This document shows, in pieces, positions 1-48,089 of a DNA stretch of 64,000 nt (positions are counted from its first letter, which is position 1; the number at the start of each line of letters is the position of its first letter). The notes beneath the pieces were generated by a model. The model ran no database searches. It was not told where the DNA came from and saw only the letters and a list, made by a program, of their open reading frames with translations. The position numbers and the translations under genes are program-made. The stretch comes from Megaustenia siamemsis (taxonomy: Eukaryota > Mollusca > Gastropoda > Stylommatophora > Ariophantidae), in NCBI GenBank assembly GCA_032433765.1, contig JAVIAB010000041.1:75972232-76036231 (forward strand). The letters are read 5' to 3'.

Positions 1-135
1 CGGCAGGGAAGTAAAAAGCTATAAATTAGTTGTGAAGTAGTTCACAGCCCATTTATGATTATAATGTAGAAATGTAAAGTTTTCCACTCAAATTGAACAA
101 ACAAATCTAACAACAATAATACACAATTGCCATAC

Positions 136-36930
<36,795 letters not shown>

Positions 36931-36974
36931 GTTTTGAAGTCGTGTCAGGTTTACTGTGTCCGAATAACTTCTTG

Positions 36975-37107
36975 ATTTGACTATGTCCTGTGAACAAATA
37001 CAAATTGTTTAAGTTATAAAACTAGTGACCACCAGCAGCTATTGACTATGTCCTGTGAACAAATACAAATTGTTTAAGTTATAAAACTAGTGACCACCAG
37101 CAGCTAT
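36975..37107. repeat. 65-bp direct duplication upstream of exon 1
   Basis: Two almost perfect copies of gactatgtcctgtgaacaaa through to gaccaccagcagctatt, adjacent to the likely 5' UTR or promoter side of the CUB gene (start codon at 36930). Confidence 0.9.
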
Positions 37108-37377
37108 TGACTATGTTTAACATCAATGAGTGGGATGAACATCTGACCAGAGTGAAACCTAAGACTCGAGTTTATTACACGAAAACACGAAAGTGCAAAA
37201 CCAGAAAGAGATAGGTAGATTAAATCTATATAAGTAACATTACGTAAATTCGGCATGACTGCAATTCAAACTACACAACTAGCAAAGGCCAGACAATTAC
37301 AAATCTTTACCCTCTACACGGTACAAGCAGTAGAAGAAAAGAACCAGGTATAAAGAAGAGCTACTCTCATTAATTAA

Positions 37378-38085
37378 TTATTAGCCCAGTGTTACTAATA
37401 CCATCACGCAGCATGGCAGTAATAAGCCCAGTGTTACTAATACCATCACACAGCGTTACTGTGATAAGCCCAGTGTTACTAATACCATCACGCAGCATGG
37501 CAGTAATAAGCCCAGTGTTACTAATACCATCACACAGCGTTACTGTGATAAGCCCAGTGTTACTAATACCATCACACAGCATGGCAGTAATAAGCCCAGT
37601 GTTACTAATACCATCATACAGCATGGCAGTAATAAGCCCAGTGTTACTAATACCATCACACAGCGTTACTGTGATAAGCCCAGTGTTACTAATACCATCA
37701 CACAGCGTTACTGTAATAAGCCCAGTGTTACTAATACCATCACACAGCATGGCAGTAATAAGCCCAGTGTTACTAATACCATCATACAGCATGGCAGTAA
37801 TAAACCCAGTGTTACTAATACCATCATACAGCATGGCAGTAATAAGCCCAGTGTTACTAATACCATCACACAGCATGGCAGTAATAAGCCCAGTGTTACT
37901 AATACCATCATACAGCATGGCAGTAATAAGCCCAGTGTTACTAATACCATCACACAGCGTTACTGTGATAAGCCCAGTGTTACTAATACCATCATACAGC
38001 GTTACTGTGATAAGCCCAGTGTTACTAATACCACCACACAGCGTTACTGTGATAAGCCCAGTGTTACTAATACCATCATACAGCT
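37378..38085. repeat. 42-bp minisatellite, about 17 copies
   Basis: Units carry agcccagtgttactaatacc, atcacacagc and either atggcagtaat or gttactgtgat. The length is a multiple of three, so frames on both strands stay open (14-residue repeats such as VISPVLLIPSHS). Not a gene. Confidence 0.95.
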
Positions 38086-38089
38086 TGTT

Positions 38090-38945
38090 GTGATCAATTG
38101 GTGAAATGTAACATATACTCCTACAAAGTAGTGTGATGGGTTTATACAAAAGTACAATACAAAATAGTTGACGTTTCGAATTACATTCAGACGTTTTCAG
38201 AAAACATTGACAACACAAACAGACAACGAAATGAAGATGCGCTCTACTACATGTTTTGGGGTAATAAAACTAATACTACACAGAAAGAAGAGATAAAATT
38301 ATAAGAAAATACACAAGAAGAATATACTTTATTACTTGTAGGGCAGACAGTGAGATAACAAGAGAGAGAGAAAGAGAGAGAGAGAGGAGAGAAAATGAGT
38401 GTTAAAACACATGTGTAAATAAATCGGTCTCTTTGATGAACCTCTTTACGAAACCGCATATTCGTTCAATGTTCTGCCCAAAAGTGAAATGTGGGAAATG
38501 TGAAAGGAAGAGGCGGAGAAAGGAGCAAAAAATGTCACGAAAAAAATGTCAAAGGTAGAAAGTAAGGAGAGATAAGATGACGGTAGTGAGTGGGTATCAG
38601 ACACTGTGATCATGTGCAAGGATAAAGAACAGAAGCTGGCACTGACTCCGCCTCGAAATAGTAATGTATAATATTACATGTCAGACGGCCGTGAAAGACA
38701 AAGACGTGGATAAACTACATTAGCTCAATCTAGGAGCACACCTTATGTAAAAATAGATCATAGGGGCCGCAGTATCATAGGCGTACCACCTATGTAGTAA
38801 AAAAGAGAGTATATTATCACCAGGGGAATTAGATACGCGCAAATAGTAACACTATTCAGTTTAGTGGTACAAAAAACTCTACGTTAAAAGAGGTGGGTAT
38901 GGCAGAAAACTGATAAGTTTTGACAATACCTGAAAGTGTATAAAG
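38090..38945. other. unique sequence upstream of the CUB gene
   Basis: A short AG run is at 38362-38386. No coding or RNA feature is recognised. Confidence 0.5.
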
Positions 38946-38949
38946 TTCA

Positions 38950-39600
38950 TTATCATCATCAAGGACCATGCCTGCTGACGTAGATGATCATGTCTCTCCA
39001 CAACTTTCGATCTCGACAGTTAATTATCATTTCTGTTGTTGACATACTGCCAAGCCATTCTCTTAAGCTATCTGGCATCTTTTCTCTTTGCTTCCCTTTA
39101 TCTCTTTATCCCTCATTTTTTCCCAATACATTTTTTACAATGTTAACCAGCTGTTCCTTTCTCTTTGCATGATCAAAAAATGATGATTGTTTCCTCCTAA
39201 TTTTGGAAATTATCTTTCTTTTTTGCTTTGGCCTCTTTCATAAAATTTTCATTACTATTCTTAGCTGTCAGTGGTATTCTCAACATTCTTCTGTAAAATC
39301 ACATTTCTACAGCTTCCAGTAATTTTCTTTTCTGTTGTCCTATTATCCATGATTCACATTTATATATTGAGACTGGCTCTACATAACATTTAAGAACTCA
39401 TTTCCTTGTTCCTATTATCAAAAAATGGATTCCTCAGTATGTTTCTCATATTTTGGAAAGCTACATTTGCTTAAGCCATTCTGCATCTCACCTCTGTTGT
39501 ACAACTGCCATCTAAAGTCAACATTGATCCCAGATATTTAAATGCATTTACTTGTTTTAATATTGTTCCACATGTCTTTATTGTTCAATGCGGTGATGTC
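38950..39600 (-). mobile_element. RTE-like LINE 3' fragment
   Basis: Same family and orientation as 330-660 and 3305-3625. It covers the terminus (38955, ATGATG tail) up to the HLGTM/CESW region near 39580. Many frameshifts. Confidence 0.8.
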
Positions 39601-40055
39601 TATTAAGATCATAACCCCATATAAATGGGTACGACGTAAGGGAGACTGTGCGTATGCACCCTAGAATATATGTGCGCATATATGCCATATATATGGAGAG
39701 AAATATATATATATATAGAGAGAAAGTGTCATCCCTAAGTGGAGTATGGAGAAAATCGCGTCAGGACAATGAAGAGGCTAAAAATTCAGAAGGGGTGGGA
39801 GAGCAAAAGAAAAGGCGGGCAATGAAAGGTGGAAAGGAGAAGGAGAAAGGTAACTTATTCATCCGTGAGAAAAGGATATATTAATGAATCCCTGGTGGAG
39901 TGAGGCAACTCATGCCCGCAATCAGTAGATTCTCCAAAGTGAATCGGCTACGGTTACCTGGAGAGCATGACAGTAAAGCGGTGACATGAGCATCGACTTT
40001 ACCCTCATGGCTCTGAGAGTTGAAGTGGGACGCTACAGAGGTACTTGCATCACGC

Positions 40056-40056
40056 G

Positions 40057-40128
<72 letters not shown>

Positions 40129-40140
40129 GTATATATATAG
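40056..40140. repeat. (AT)n microsatellite
   Basis: About 40 AT dinucleotides with a few G. A smaller at-run lies at 39690-39716. From 39601 to 40055 nothing is recognised. Confidence 0.95.
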
Positions 40141-40424
40141 ATGTTTACGGTATTTTACTCCTAAGTGGCAATCGATTTCGCCAGTGAAGGCCATCTTACA
40201 TCACTTCCGCATAGATAATGTTAGGCGATGTACATGTGAACCCTTCTCTGATCTCGGAAGGAGTCTAGGCAAAGAAATGCATGCAAATACATCAAAATAT
40301 GAAGCTGCAGTAAAGCTGCAGTAAAGCTACAGTAAAGCTGCAGTAAAGCTAATTGTCAAAGAGAAATGAAAACAAATAGAAGCAAAAATGGTATGGTTAA
40401 AGGGACACTATCCAGAAGTCTTCG

Positions 40425-40510
40425 AACACTTCTGGATAGGTGGCCGAACACATATGGGTGGGCTAAAACTCACGTGTTAAGACGCCGATTCAGGTCTCGT
40501 ACTTTACCTT
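40425..40510 (+). mobile_element. SINE 3' piece (family of 3808-4140)
   Basis: Plus text cacttctggataggtggccg, aacacatatgggtgg, ... ctcgtactttacc aligns with the minus SINE at 3.8 kb. It overlaps a 193-codon open frame (40366-40947), which is therefore unlikely to be a gene. At 40625-40655 ggctttcaccgaaacattg resembles a decayed hammerhead/Penelope motif. Confidence 0.6.
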
Positions 40511-41005
40511 TACTTCTAACCAGACTATGTAAATCTTGGCTACCGTCTTTTCCGCCACTTTTTAGAGCTGTGTCGGTGTGTTTTCTGGCTTGGATTTGTG
40601 TGTTGAATGTTTATAGTTTGTTTGTTATACTTGATAAAGGCTTTCACCGAAACATTGTAGTTTTTCTTGTCTTTCTGTTAGTCTATCTGCTCAATACCAT
40701 TTTATGTTTATTTTCTATGAAATATAAACCCGTCAATTCATTCACGCTGTCAATACAGCTCCTTCTCTCCCGTTTCATTATCTTTCCTATTTCCTACTTG
40801 ATGGTGTTCTCTCCCTTCCAGACCAGACAAGTACATTATATCGCTTCCCTATTCCATCTTTCATTTATTCACCTTGTTAAGGAGATCATTGAAAATCAAA
40901 ATTCTGTTTTTCCTTCTGTTCTTGACCTTTTTGTAACACAATTGTAGTAGAGATGGATGTGGTCTTGCAAAACATCCCATCTCCTATGACTGCGTATTTC
41001 ATTAT

Positions 41006-41262
41006 AGTAAGTAAAGTACCCCAGTCACGCAAAGTGGCGTATAGGGAAATATGGTGTTAGTGACCCTATATTTTACAGACCTTCAGCACATGATTTTTGG
41101 GGTAATGTGGTCGGTGTTACGCCCGTGCTGCTTTACTTTCCCAGAAAAAAATCCGGTACCCATTTAAAGCTGGGTGAACCCGGAAGCCATCGGTTGGGAT
41201 CGAACCCTACCCCTTGTCCTTTGTTATCCAGTTCACTAACCACTGAGCTATCGCGGCTCCCG
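41006..41262 (-). mobile_element. tRNA-derived SINE, CGTCAC/GGCGTATAGGG family, best copy
   Basis: The minus head GGAGCCGCGATAGCTCAGTG, GTTAGTG is a clear A box; GGGTTCGATCCC is a perfect B box; then the shared body to gtgactggggtactttact near 41010. This is the reference copy for the family. Confidence 0.88.
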
Positions 41263-41369
41263 TATTTCATTATAAGATCCATATTTTACAGAGCTATAGA
41301 AAGATAACGCTAGAAGCAAAACGGGCACTTACATCATATTCTCATCCCAACTAATGCAATACCTAGACT

Positions 41370-41790
41370 ATAGACTCAAGAAAATAAAGACAAATAATCA
41401 CAACCCAATTGGAATATGTTAGAGGAATGATAGAAAACAGCCAAAGGGATTAAATCAGACATCAAGAACTGAAGAAAAAACTATAAATAATTCCCACCAC
41501 AGAGTACATACAGAAGCTACAGACAAAATGGTTTGGCCACGTGATACAACATAAAGACCAAAACAATACACAATGAGACTTCAATAAAAGTTGCGAGAAT
41601 ACCACACTCAAGGGTCGACCACAAAAAAGATGGATTGATTGAATATTAAACGCACAGGAATATTAAACAAACATAATAGCAGAAGAGACCACCAGAAGAG
41701 CAAAAAGGATAACTAAATCTCCTCTCGACGCTGAAAGGCAATATAGGAAGAAAAGAAGAATACGATAATAAGATGAAAATGGTGTGGAAT
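41370..41790 (+). mobile_element. LINE C-terminal fragment, decayed
   Basis: The plus frame has YIQKLQTKWFGHVIQHKDQN, then GRPQKRWID, the usual GHV and GRPxxRW motifs, with stops. The interval 41263-41369 is unremarkable. Confidence 0.65.
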
Positions 41791-41844
41791 CAGATCAATT
41801 TAATGTTTAATCCAAATTTGATGTTCCAATCATTTCCTATAATT

Positions 41845-42065
41845 TCCTATTATCATCATCACCATCATCATCATCACCATCATCATCATCGCTGACGTCA
41901 CCATTACCATCATCATCATCATCATCATCGCTAACGTCACCATCACCATCATCATCATCATTACCATCGTCACCATAATCATCACCACGATCATTACCAT
42001 CATCATCACCATCATCAACACCATCATCAACACCACCATCATCATCAACATACCATCATTACTAA
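41845..42065. repeat. (ATC)n-rich imperfect microsatellite
   Basis: Runs of catcatcatc with cacc interruptions. The minus frame (MMMMV repeats) is an artefact. Confidence 0.92.
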
Positions 42066-42607
42066 AACCATCATCATTAATATCAGTACCTGCATCATGC
42101 GCGATGAAGCTGTATGGAGATGTCACTAATCTTGAGCTTTGTTTATGCTTATTAAGATTGGAGCTGGGTGTCCTCAAAATAGAATATCAATTAAATTCAC
42201 ACTGGTTTAAGTTTGGTCATAGCTGCTATGTTTTGTGCTATTCTTGCTTGTCTCTAGTTTTTCCTATGATATTTTTGCATTTATTTATTTAAAGATAATT
42301 TACGTACATTTTATCAGAAAATTTTTTTACATTCTGTTCCATGGATTATACTGCTCGCAATGAAATGGAATCCGTGGAATGAAAAGTGATGATTGACTGT
42401 GTAGAGCAGTGGTGGCCAACTTGAGGTTGCCCGAGGGCCGGATTAAAGCCAAGGCCAAGACCCGCGGGCCACACTTAAGAATATCGTCAAAAATGACAGT
42501 AGGGACCTATGCGATATAGTAATATATAAATAATGCTTGCACTTTGACTACATATTTGATTTGTAACAAATCCATTAATTATTCATTTTAAAATTACCTT
42601 TAATGTC

Positions 42608-44407
42608 TCAGTGCGACGATTGTGACTTGTCACAGCTTTCCACCAGAGATTTGAAGTCCACTTCCATTTTTGACGTGGCGATTCGGAGAGTATGGGACAA
42701 TGTCGAATCGGTCATTCTGTTCCTGGTCTTAGATTTAATTAACTTCATGGAAGAGAATGTTGTCTCGCAGAGATATGTGCTGCCGAATATAGAGCACATC
42801 TTTAGTGCCCATTTTCTCAGACACGGGTAACGTTCATTTGGTAGAATTTTCCAGAAGTCAGCTCCTAATGCCTTTACAGTACTGAGGAAGGGGTCACACT
42901 GAAGGTCACACAACTCTAGTTGAAGATCTGATGGCTGGCACTCCACTGTGCACTTAATTGGGTTATTAAAAAGTTCCGTTTGCGGACGAAACATTTCAAA
43001 ATCTTGAAATCGTCGATCAAATTCACAAATCAAATGTTCAATGTCAGCTGCGTACTTACTGAAGTTTGCACTTTCTATCTCTGACAACAACTGCTTACAA
43101 CTTGAAAAATGGAACAGATCATTTTTTTGCAAAGAAAGTCTAAATAGATTCAGCTTCTTTTTAAAACCATCAACATATCCCATCAATTGAAAAATGGTTT
43201 GCTTTTCCCCTTGTAGCTGCAAATTCAATATGTTCAAATGTTGTGTGATGTCTGTGAGATATGCCAGATTATGAAGGAAATTAATGTCTTTGAGTGCATG
43301 TTGAAGATCAATGGAGCATGGTAAGTTCTCTCGCAGGAAGTCATAAATGTCATTCTTCAGTTCAAAAAATATTATTAAACATTTCCCTCGACTAAGCCAT
43401 CTTACTTCTGTATAAAGCAGGAGATCACCGTAGCTAGAATCTACTTCCTCTAAAAATGATAAAAACTTCCTGTGATTTAAAGACTGGTGTCCTCCTCTTA
43501 TCAAATTTGTTATTTTCACAACAGTAGCCATGGTGTCTTTTAGATTTATGGACTTTGCACAAAGGGCCTCTTGATGAATTATGCAATGCAATGTAGGTAC
43601 GTTAATTTTGTTTTGCTTTAGAAGTCCAACAAAACCAGTATTTGAACCAATAAAAGCTTTGCAACCATCAGTACACACTGCAGACAACTTTCCAAAACCA
43701 CCTACTTCATCTACGGCACTATGAACTGCAGAAAATATGTCTGTCCCTCTACAAGTGTCATGCAAAGAGCAAACTTTCAACAATTCTTCAATAACAGTAA
43801 AATCCTCCTGGATAACTTTAACAAAAATAAGAAGCTGGCAAGTGTCAGTGATGTCAGTACTTTCATCAATCGCGAGCGAAAAATATGAGCAGTTTTCAAT
43901 ACAAGATTTTAAACTTTGAGACAGTTGCAGACTGATGTCTTCTGTTCTTCTGGCTACAGTTTGTTTTGAAAGAGGCACAGATTCAAATTCTTTGGCTATT
44001 TTTTCTTGACCGAATGCCTTTGCCATTTGAATCGCACATTTCTTCACAAAATTTCCGTCAGTAAAGGGTTTTTTAGATTTTGCAAGCTCATAGGTAACTG
44101 TATATGATGCAATGATCGATGACTCTTTAATTTTATTGCCCTTTGTATACATACTTTGCTGTTGATTCAACTTTGTCTTCAGCTGTTCAACCAAAAGCTT
44201 CCTAGCTTCAATGCTATGTTTCTCATACATGTTTTGATGATGTGTGGCATAGTGCCGTTTTAAATTATATTCCTTCAAAACGGCTAACACTTGAACGCAA
44301 ATTAAGCACTGAGGTTTACTATCCTTATTGAAGATGAACAAATAATCTAATTCCCATTCAGGTTTAAATATGCGATTTTCACAATCAACTTTTCTACGTT
44401 TTAACAT
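42608..44407 (-). CDS. hAT-family transposase, intact frame, 599 aa
   Basis: Single exon, start at 44407, no internal stop. N-terminal zinc finger of BED-like spacing (C34, C37, H52, H56). DDE-type RNase H fold: IDESTD (D181), VCTDG (D247), then the LHCIIHQ motif (C275, H278). The C-terminal hATC dimerisation region holds KWALKMCSIFGSTYLCETTF then SSMKLIKSKTRNRM. It resembles the GTF2IRD2/ZBED/SCAND3 group of domesticated and free hAT transposases. It would cut and paste the surrounding element via the 42407 and 45082 ends. Being intact with perfect TSD, it is a young element. Whether it is still active cannot be told. Confidence 0.93.
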   Translation of the reverse strand: MLKRRKVDCENRIFKPEWELDYLFIFNKDSKPQCLICVQVLAVLKEYNLKRHYATHHQNMYEKHSIEARKLLVEQLKTKLNQQQSMYTKGNKIKESSIIASYTVTYELAKSKKPFTDGNFVKKCAIQMAKAFGQEKIAKEFESVPLSKQTVARRTEDISLQLSQSLKSCIENCSYFSLAIDESTDITDTCQLLIFVKVIQEDFTVIEELLKVCSLHDTCRGTDIFSAVHSAVDEVGGFGKLSAVCTDGCKAFIGSNTGFVGLLKQNKINVPTLHCIIHQEALCAKSINLKDTMATVVKITNLIRGGHQSLNHRKFLSFLEEVDSSYGDLLLYTEVRWLSRGKCLIIFFELKNDIYDFLRENLPCSIDLQHALKDINFLHNLAYLTDITQHLNILNLQLQGEKQTIFQLMGYVDGFKKKLNLFRLSLQKNDLFHFSSCKQLLSEIESANFSKYAADIEHLICEFDRRFQDFEMFRPQTELFNNPIKCTVECQPSDLQLELCDLQCDPFLSTVKALGADFWKILPNERYPCLRKWALKMCSIFGSTYLCETTFSSMKLIKSKTRNRMTDSTLSHTLRIATSKMEVDFKSLVESCDKSQSSH

Positions 44408-44829
44408 GATTTAATACAAAATCTCACATCAAAGTTAAAAGTCACAGAATGTTGGTCCACTATCGAAAATAAGTCCAGATTTGACAGTTATACACAGACT
44501 TGTGTTTGACAATGAAATCAAAAGATTGTGACCAAATAAACACGTTGCAGTCATTTTATGGACAAGACAAGACGATGGGATCAAAGGGAATGAAGGCGAA
44601 CAGTGAAACATTTTGAATGTAACTTCAAAGACAGAATTAGAGCTACGAAGTCCCCTCACCCCTGTCCCTCCCAACCTCATTAACCCCTTACCGCGAAATG
44701 AAAGAGCCACCACAAGTCCAGACGACAAATGTTGAGCCAAAGATCTGACGCTATCACCGCACTGACAATAAAGCAACTTTGCGGTACCAACTCGAAGCAA
44801 AGACTTTGAATATTGTCGGCACCATTAGT

Positions 44830-44837
<8 letters not shown>

Positions 44838-44876
<39 letters not shown>
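44838..44876. repeat. (TG)n microsatellite inside hAT
   Basis: About 19 TG units in the 5' non-coding part of the hAT element. Confidence 0.95.
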
Positions 44877-44882
<6 letters not shown>

Positions 44883-45227
44883 GAAATTATGTTGCCAATC
44901 TAGCTGTTGCGAGAAATTGACAGAGATTTTCAAATTGTGTATTCTTGAACGATAGAAGAGTTAACTCCGACACGGATTAAAACCAGGAGAAATCCGCTAT
45001 TAGGGGTAAAAAATGAAGTAAGTCCGTGGAGCTTCGCGGGCCAAGAAAACTAGGCTGGCGGGCCGGCATTTGGCCACCCCTGGTGTAGAGTGTTGCAAGT
45101 AGATCACTCGGATCTGCCCTTCTCTCTGGCTTCTCAGTGATGTATCTGCCATTCATCGTTTGTGTAGCCATATAAAGCTTGTCCGGTTACACAATTCATG
45201 CTCCCTTTGATGTTTCTTACTAAAAAT

Positions 45228-47278
45228 ATTTTCTGTTCACCCTTGATGTTTCTTTCTAATTGCATTTTCTACTCACCCTTGATGTTTCTTTCTAATTGCA
45301 TTTTCTACTCACCCTTGATGTTTCTTTCTAATTGCATTTTCTACTCACCCTTGATGTTTCTTTCTAGTTGCATTTTCTACTCACCCTTGATGTTTCTTTC
45401 TAGTTGCATTTTCTACTCACCCTTGATGTTTCTTTCTAGTTGCATTTTCTACTCACCCTTGATGTTTTTTTCTAGTTGCATTTTCTACTCACCCTTGATG
45501 TTTCTTTCTAGTTGCATTTTCTACTCACCCTTGATGTTTCTTTCTAGTTGCATTTTCTACTCATCCTTGATGTTTCTTTCTAGTTGCATTTTCTACTCAC
45601 CCTTGATGTTTCTTTCTAATTGCATTTTCTACTCACCCTTGATGTTTCTTTCTAGTTGCATTTTCTACTCACCCTTGATGTTTCTTTCTAGTTGCATTTT
45701 CTACTCACCCTTGATGTTTCTTTCTAGTTGCATTTTCTACTCACCCTTGATGTTTCTTTCTAATTGCATTTTCTACTCACCCTTGATGCTTCTTTCTAGT
45801 TGCATTTTCTACTCACCCTTGATGTTTCTTTCTAATTGCATTTTCTACTCATCCTTGATGTTTCTTTCTAATTGCATTTTCTACTCACCCTTGATGTTTC
45901 TTTCTAGTTGCATTTTCTACTCACCCTTGATGTTTCTTTCTAGTTGCATTTTCTACTCACCCTTGATGTTTTTTTCTAATTGCAGTTTCTACTCACCCTT
46001 GATGTTTCTTTCTAGTTGCATTTTCTACTCATCCTTGATGTTTCTTTCTAGTTGCATTTTCTACTCACCCTTGATGTTTTTTTCTAATTGCAGTTTCTAC
46101 TCACCCTTGATGTTTCTTTCTAGTTGCATTTTCTACTCATCCTTGATGTTTCTTTCTAGTTGCATTTTCTACTCACCCTTAATGTTTCTTTCTAATTGCA
46201 TTTTCTACTCACCCTTGATGTTTCTTTCTAATTGCATTTTCTACTCACCCTTGATGTTTCTTTCTAATTGCATTTTCTACTCACCCTTGATGTTTCTTTC
46301 TAGTTGCATTTTCTACTCACCCTTGATGTTTCTTTGTAATTGCATTTTCTACTCACCCTTGATGTTTCTTTCTAGTTGCATTTTCTACTCACCCTTGATG
46401 TTTCTTTCTAATTGCATTTTCTACTCACCCTTGATGTTTCTTTCTAGTTGCATTTTCTACTCACCCTTGATGTTTCTTTCTAATTGCATTTTCTACTCAC
46501 CCTTGATGTTTCTTTCTAATTGCATTTTCTACTCACCCTTGATGTTTTTTTCTAGTTGCATTTTCTACTCACCCTTGATGTTTCTTTCTAATTGCATTTT
46601 CTACTCACCCTTGATGTTTCTTTCTAATTGCATTTTCTACTCATCCTTGATGTTTCTTTCTAATTGCATTTTCTACTCACCCTTGATGTTTCTTTCTAAT
46701 TGCATTTTCTACTCACCCTTGATGTTTCTTTCTAGTTGCATTTTCTACTCACCCTTGATGTTTCTTTCTAATTGCATTTTCTACTCACCCTTGATGTTTC
46801 TTTCTAGTTGCATTTTCTACTCACCCTTGATGTTTCTTTCTAATTGCATTTTCTACTCACCCTTGATGTTTCTTTCTAGTTGCATTTTCTACTCACCCTT
46901 GATGTTTCTTTCTAACTGCATTTTCTACTCACCCTTGATGTTTCTTTCTAGTTGCATTTTCTACTCACCCTTGATGTTTCTTTCTAATTGCATTTTCTAC
47001 TCACCCTCGATGTTTCTTTCTAATTGCATGTTCTACCCACCCTTGATGTTTCTTTCTAATTGCATTCTCTACCCACCCTTGATGTTTCTTTCTAATTGCA
47101 TTTTCTACTCACCCTTGATGTTTCTTTCTAATAGCATTCTCTACCCACCCTTGATGTTTCTTTCTAATTGCATTTTCTACCCATCCTTGATGTTTCTTTC
47201 TAATTGCATTTTCTACCCACCCTTGATGTTTCTTTCTAATTGCATTTTCTACCCACCCTTGATGTTTCTTACTAAAGA
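45228..47278. repeat. 36-bp minisatellite, about 57 copies
   Basis: Unit ttgatgtttctttctaattg, cattttctactcaccc, with a recurrent A/G choice (taattgc or tagttgc). A 723-codon plus frame (45198-47369) stays open because 36 is divisible by three; it repeats LMFLSNCIFYSP. No signal, start context or non-repeat domain supports a gene. Units near the right end diverge (acccacc). From 47370 to 47765 nothing else is seen. Confidence 0.95.
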
Positions 47279-47769
47279 TGTTTTCTGTTCCCACTTGGTG
47301 TTTCTTACCGTCTTCCTCTTGTCACCATCAGTTACCTATTCTGGGTCTAATATCATAGCAGAAGTCTAAGAGTATTAGAAATCTAACACAAGTCTACCTT
47401 AGATACAGAAATGACACTTGATCGACCTTTGATCAACTTAATCAACCAGTTCGTTCATAATCAGATGAAGTGTTCATATCACAGTGGAATGGCATGACAT
47501 ATCAGAGTTAAACATTATCGTTATAGATTTGTTGTGTTATGTTTGGAAGCAGGCTGATCATACATAGCTCATGCATTTATCAAGGAATATGGTTCCCTAA
47601 AAGCTGCAAGAATGATAGGGAACACGGTGTTAGTGCTTTATTGAGCAATAACCATTTGCACATTTATATGGGTCATGTGACTGGTATCGCACCAGATCGC
47701 TCAAAGAAGAAAAAACAGTGGCCCGAATTTTGAAAATGTATTTATTTTAATTGCTTCCTCTCTTTTTCT

Positions 47770-47985
47770 GTTCTTTTTCAAGCATCAGGGGCATTCGAAA
47801 AAGAATGCAGTTTCAAGACACCAAGGAGAGATTTAAAATGACAAAAGAAGAAGTGGCAGATCAGGCTAGAGATAGATATTCCTTCAGATTGACCGTGGTG
47901 AATGCAACATTCTGGCTAGAGACATATATTCTTTCATATTGACCGTGGTGAATGCAACATTCTGCAAAGGGCATGTGACCTGGTG
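47770..47985 (+). mobile_element. LINE 3' fragment with internal duplication
   Basis: The plus frame gives RFKMTKEEVADQARDRYSFR then LTVVNATF, and the segment gctagagatagatattcctt to gaatgcaacattctg is repeated once. Same C-terminal family as 9.7-10.1 kb. Confidence 0.65.
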
Positions 47986-48089
47986 ATCTATTTTTTCTTA
48001 AGAAAAGAACACTTTCCTTTGAAACTATTGACATTGTATAATGTTTATGTATTTGGTTAACTTTATTTGATTTCAGATTTTCAATTTTT

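Larger units (their letters stand above)
42407..45082 (-). mobile_element. complete hAT transposon with perfect 8-bp TSD
   Basis: Target duplication gtgtagag at 42399-42406 and 45083-45090. Ends: left CAGTGGTGGCCAAC, right (reverse complement) CAGGGGTGGCCAAA, imperfect terminal inverted repeats of the form common in hAT elements. Length 2676 bp, with one open transposase frame on the minus strand and short non-coding flanks with GGGCC-rich subterminal motifs. A (TG)n run lies at 44838-44876. Confidence 0.95.

Noticed and set aside
37370..38218. 282-codon minus frame of NTGLITVTLCDGIS repeats
   Set aside because: 42-bp minisatellite; also open on the plus strand.
40366..40947. 193-codon open frame rich in hydrophobic residues
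   Set aside because: Its first part is a SINE tail shared with 3.8 kb and it contains a hammerhead-like relic; no recognisable domain.
42608..44407. Domesticated host gene instead of transposon
   Set aside because: Perfect TSD and inverted ends directly around it favour a mobile element; domestication remains testable by orthology.
45198..47369. 723-codon open frame as a repetitive protein gene
   Set aside because: It is entirely explained by a 36-bp minisatellite whose unit is a multiple of three; no unique N- or C-terminal domain, and no supporting splice or signal features.
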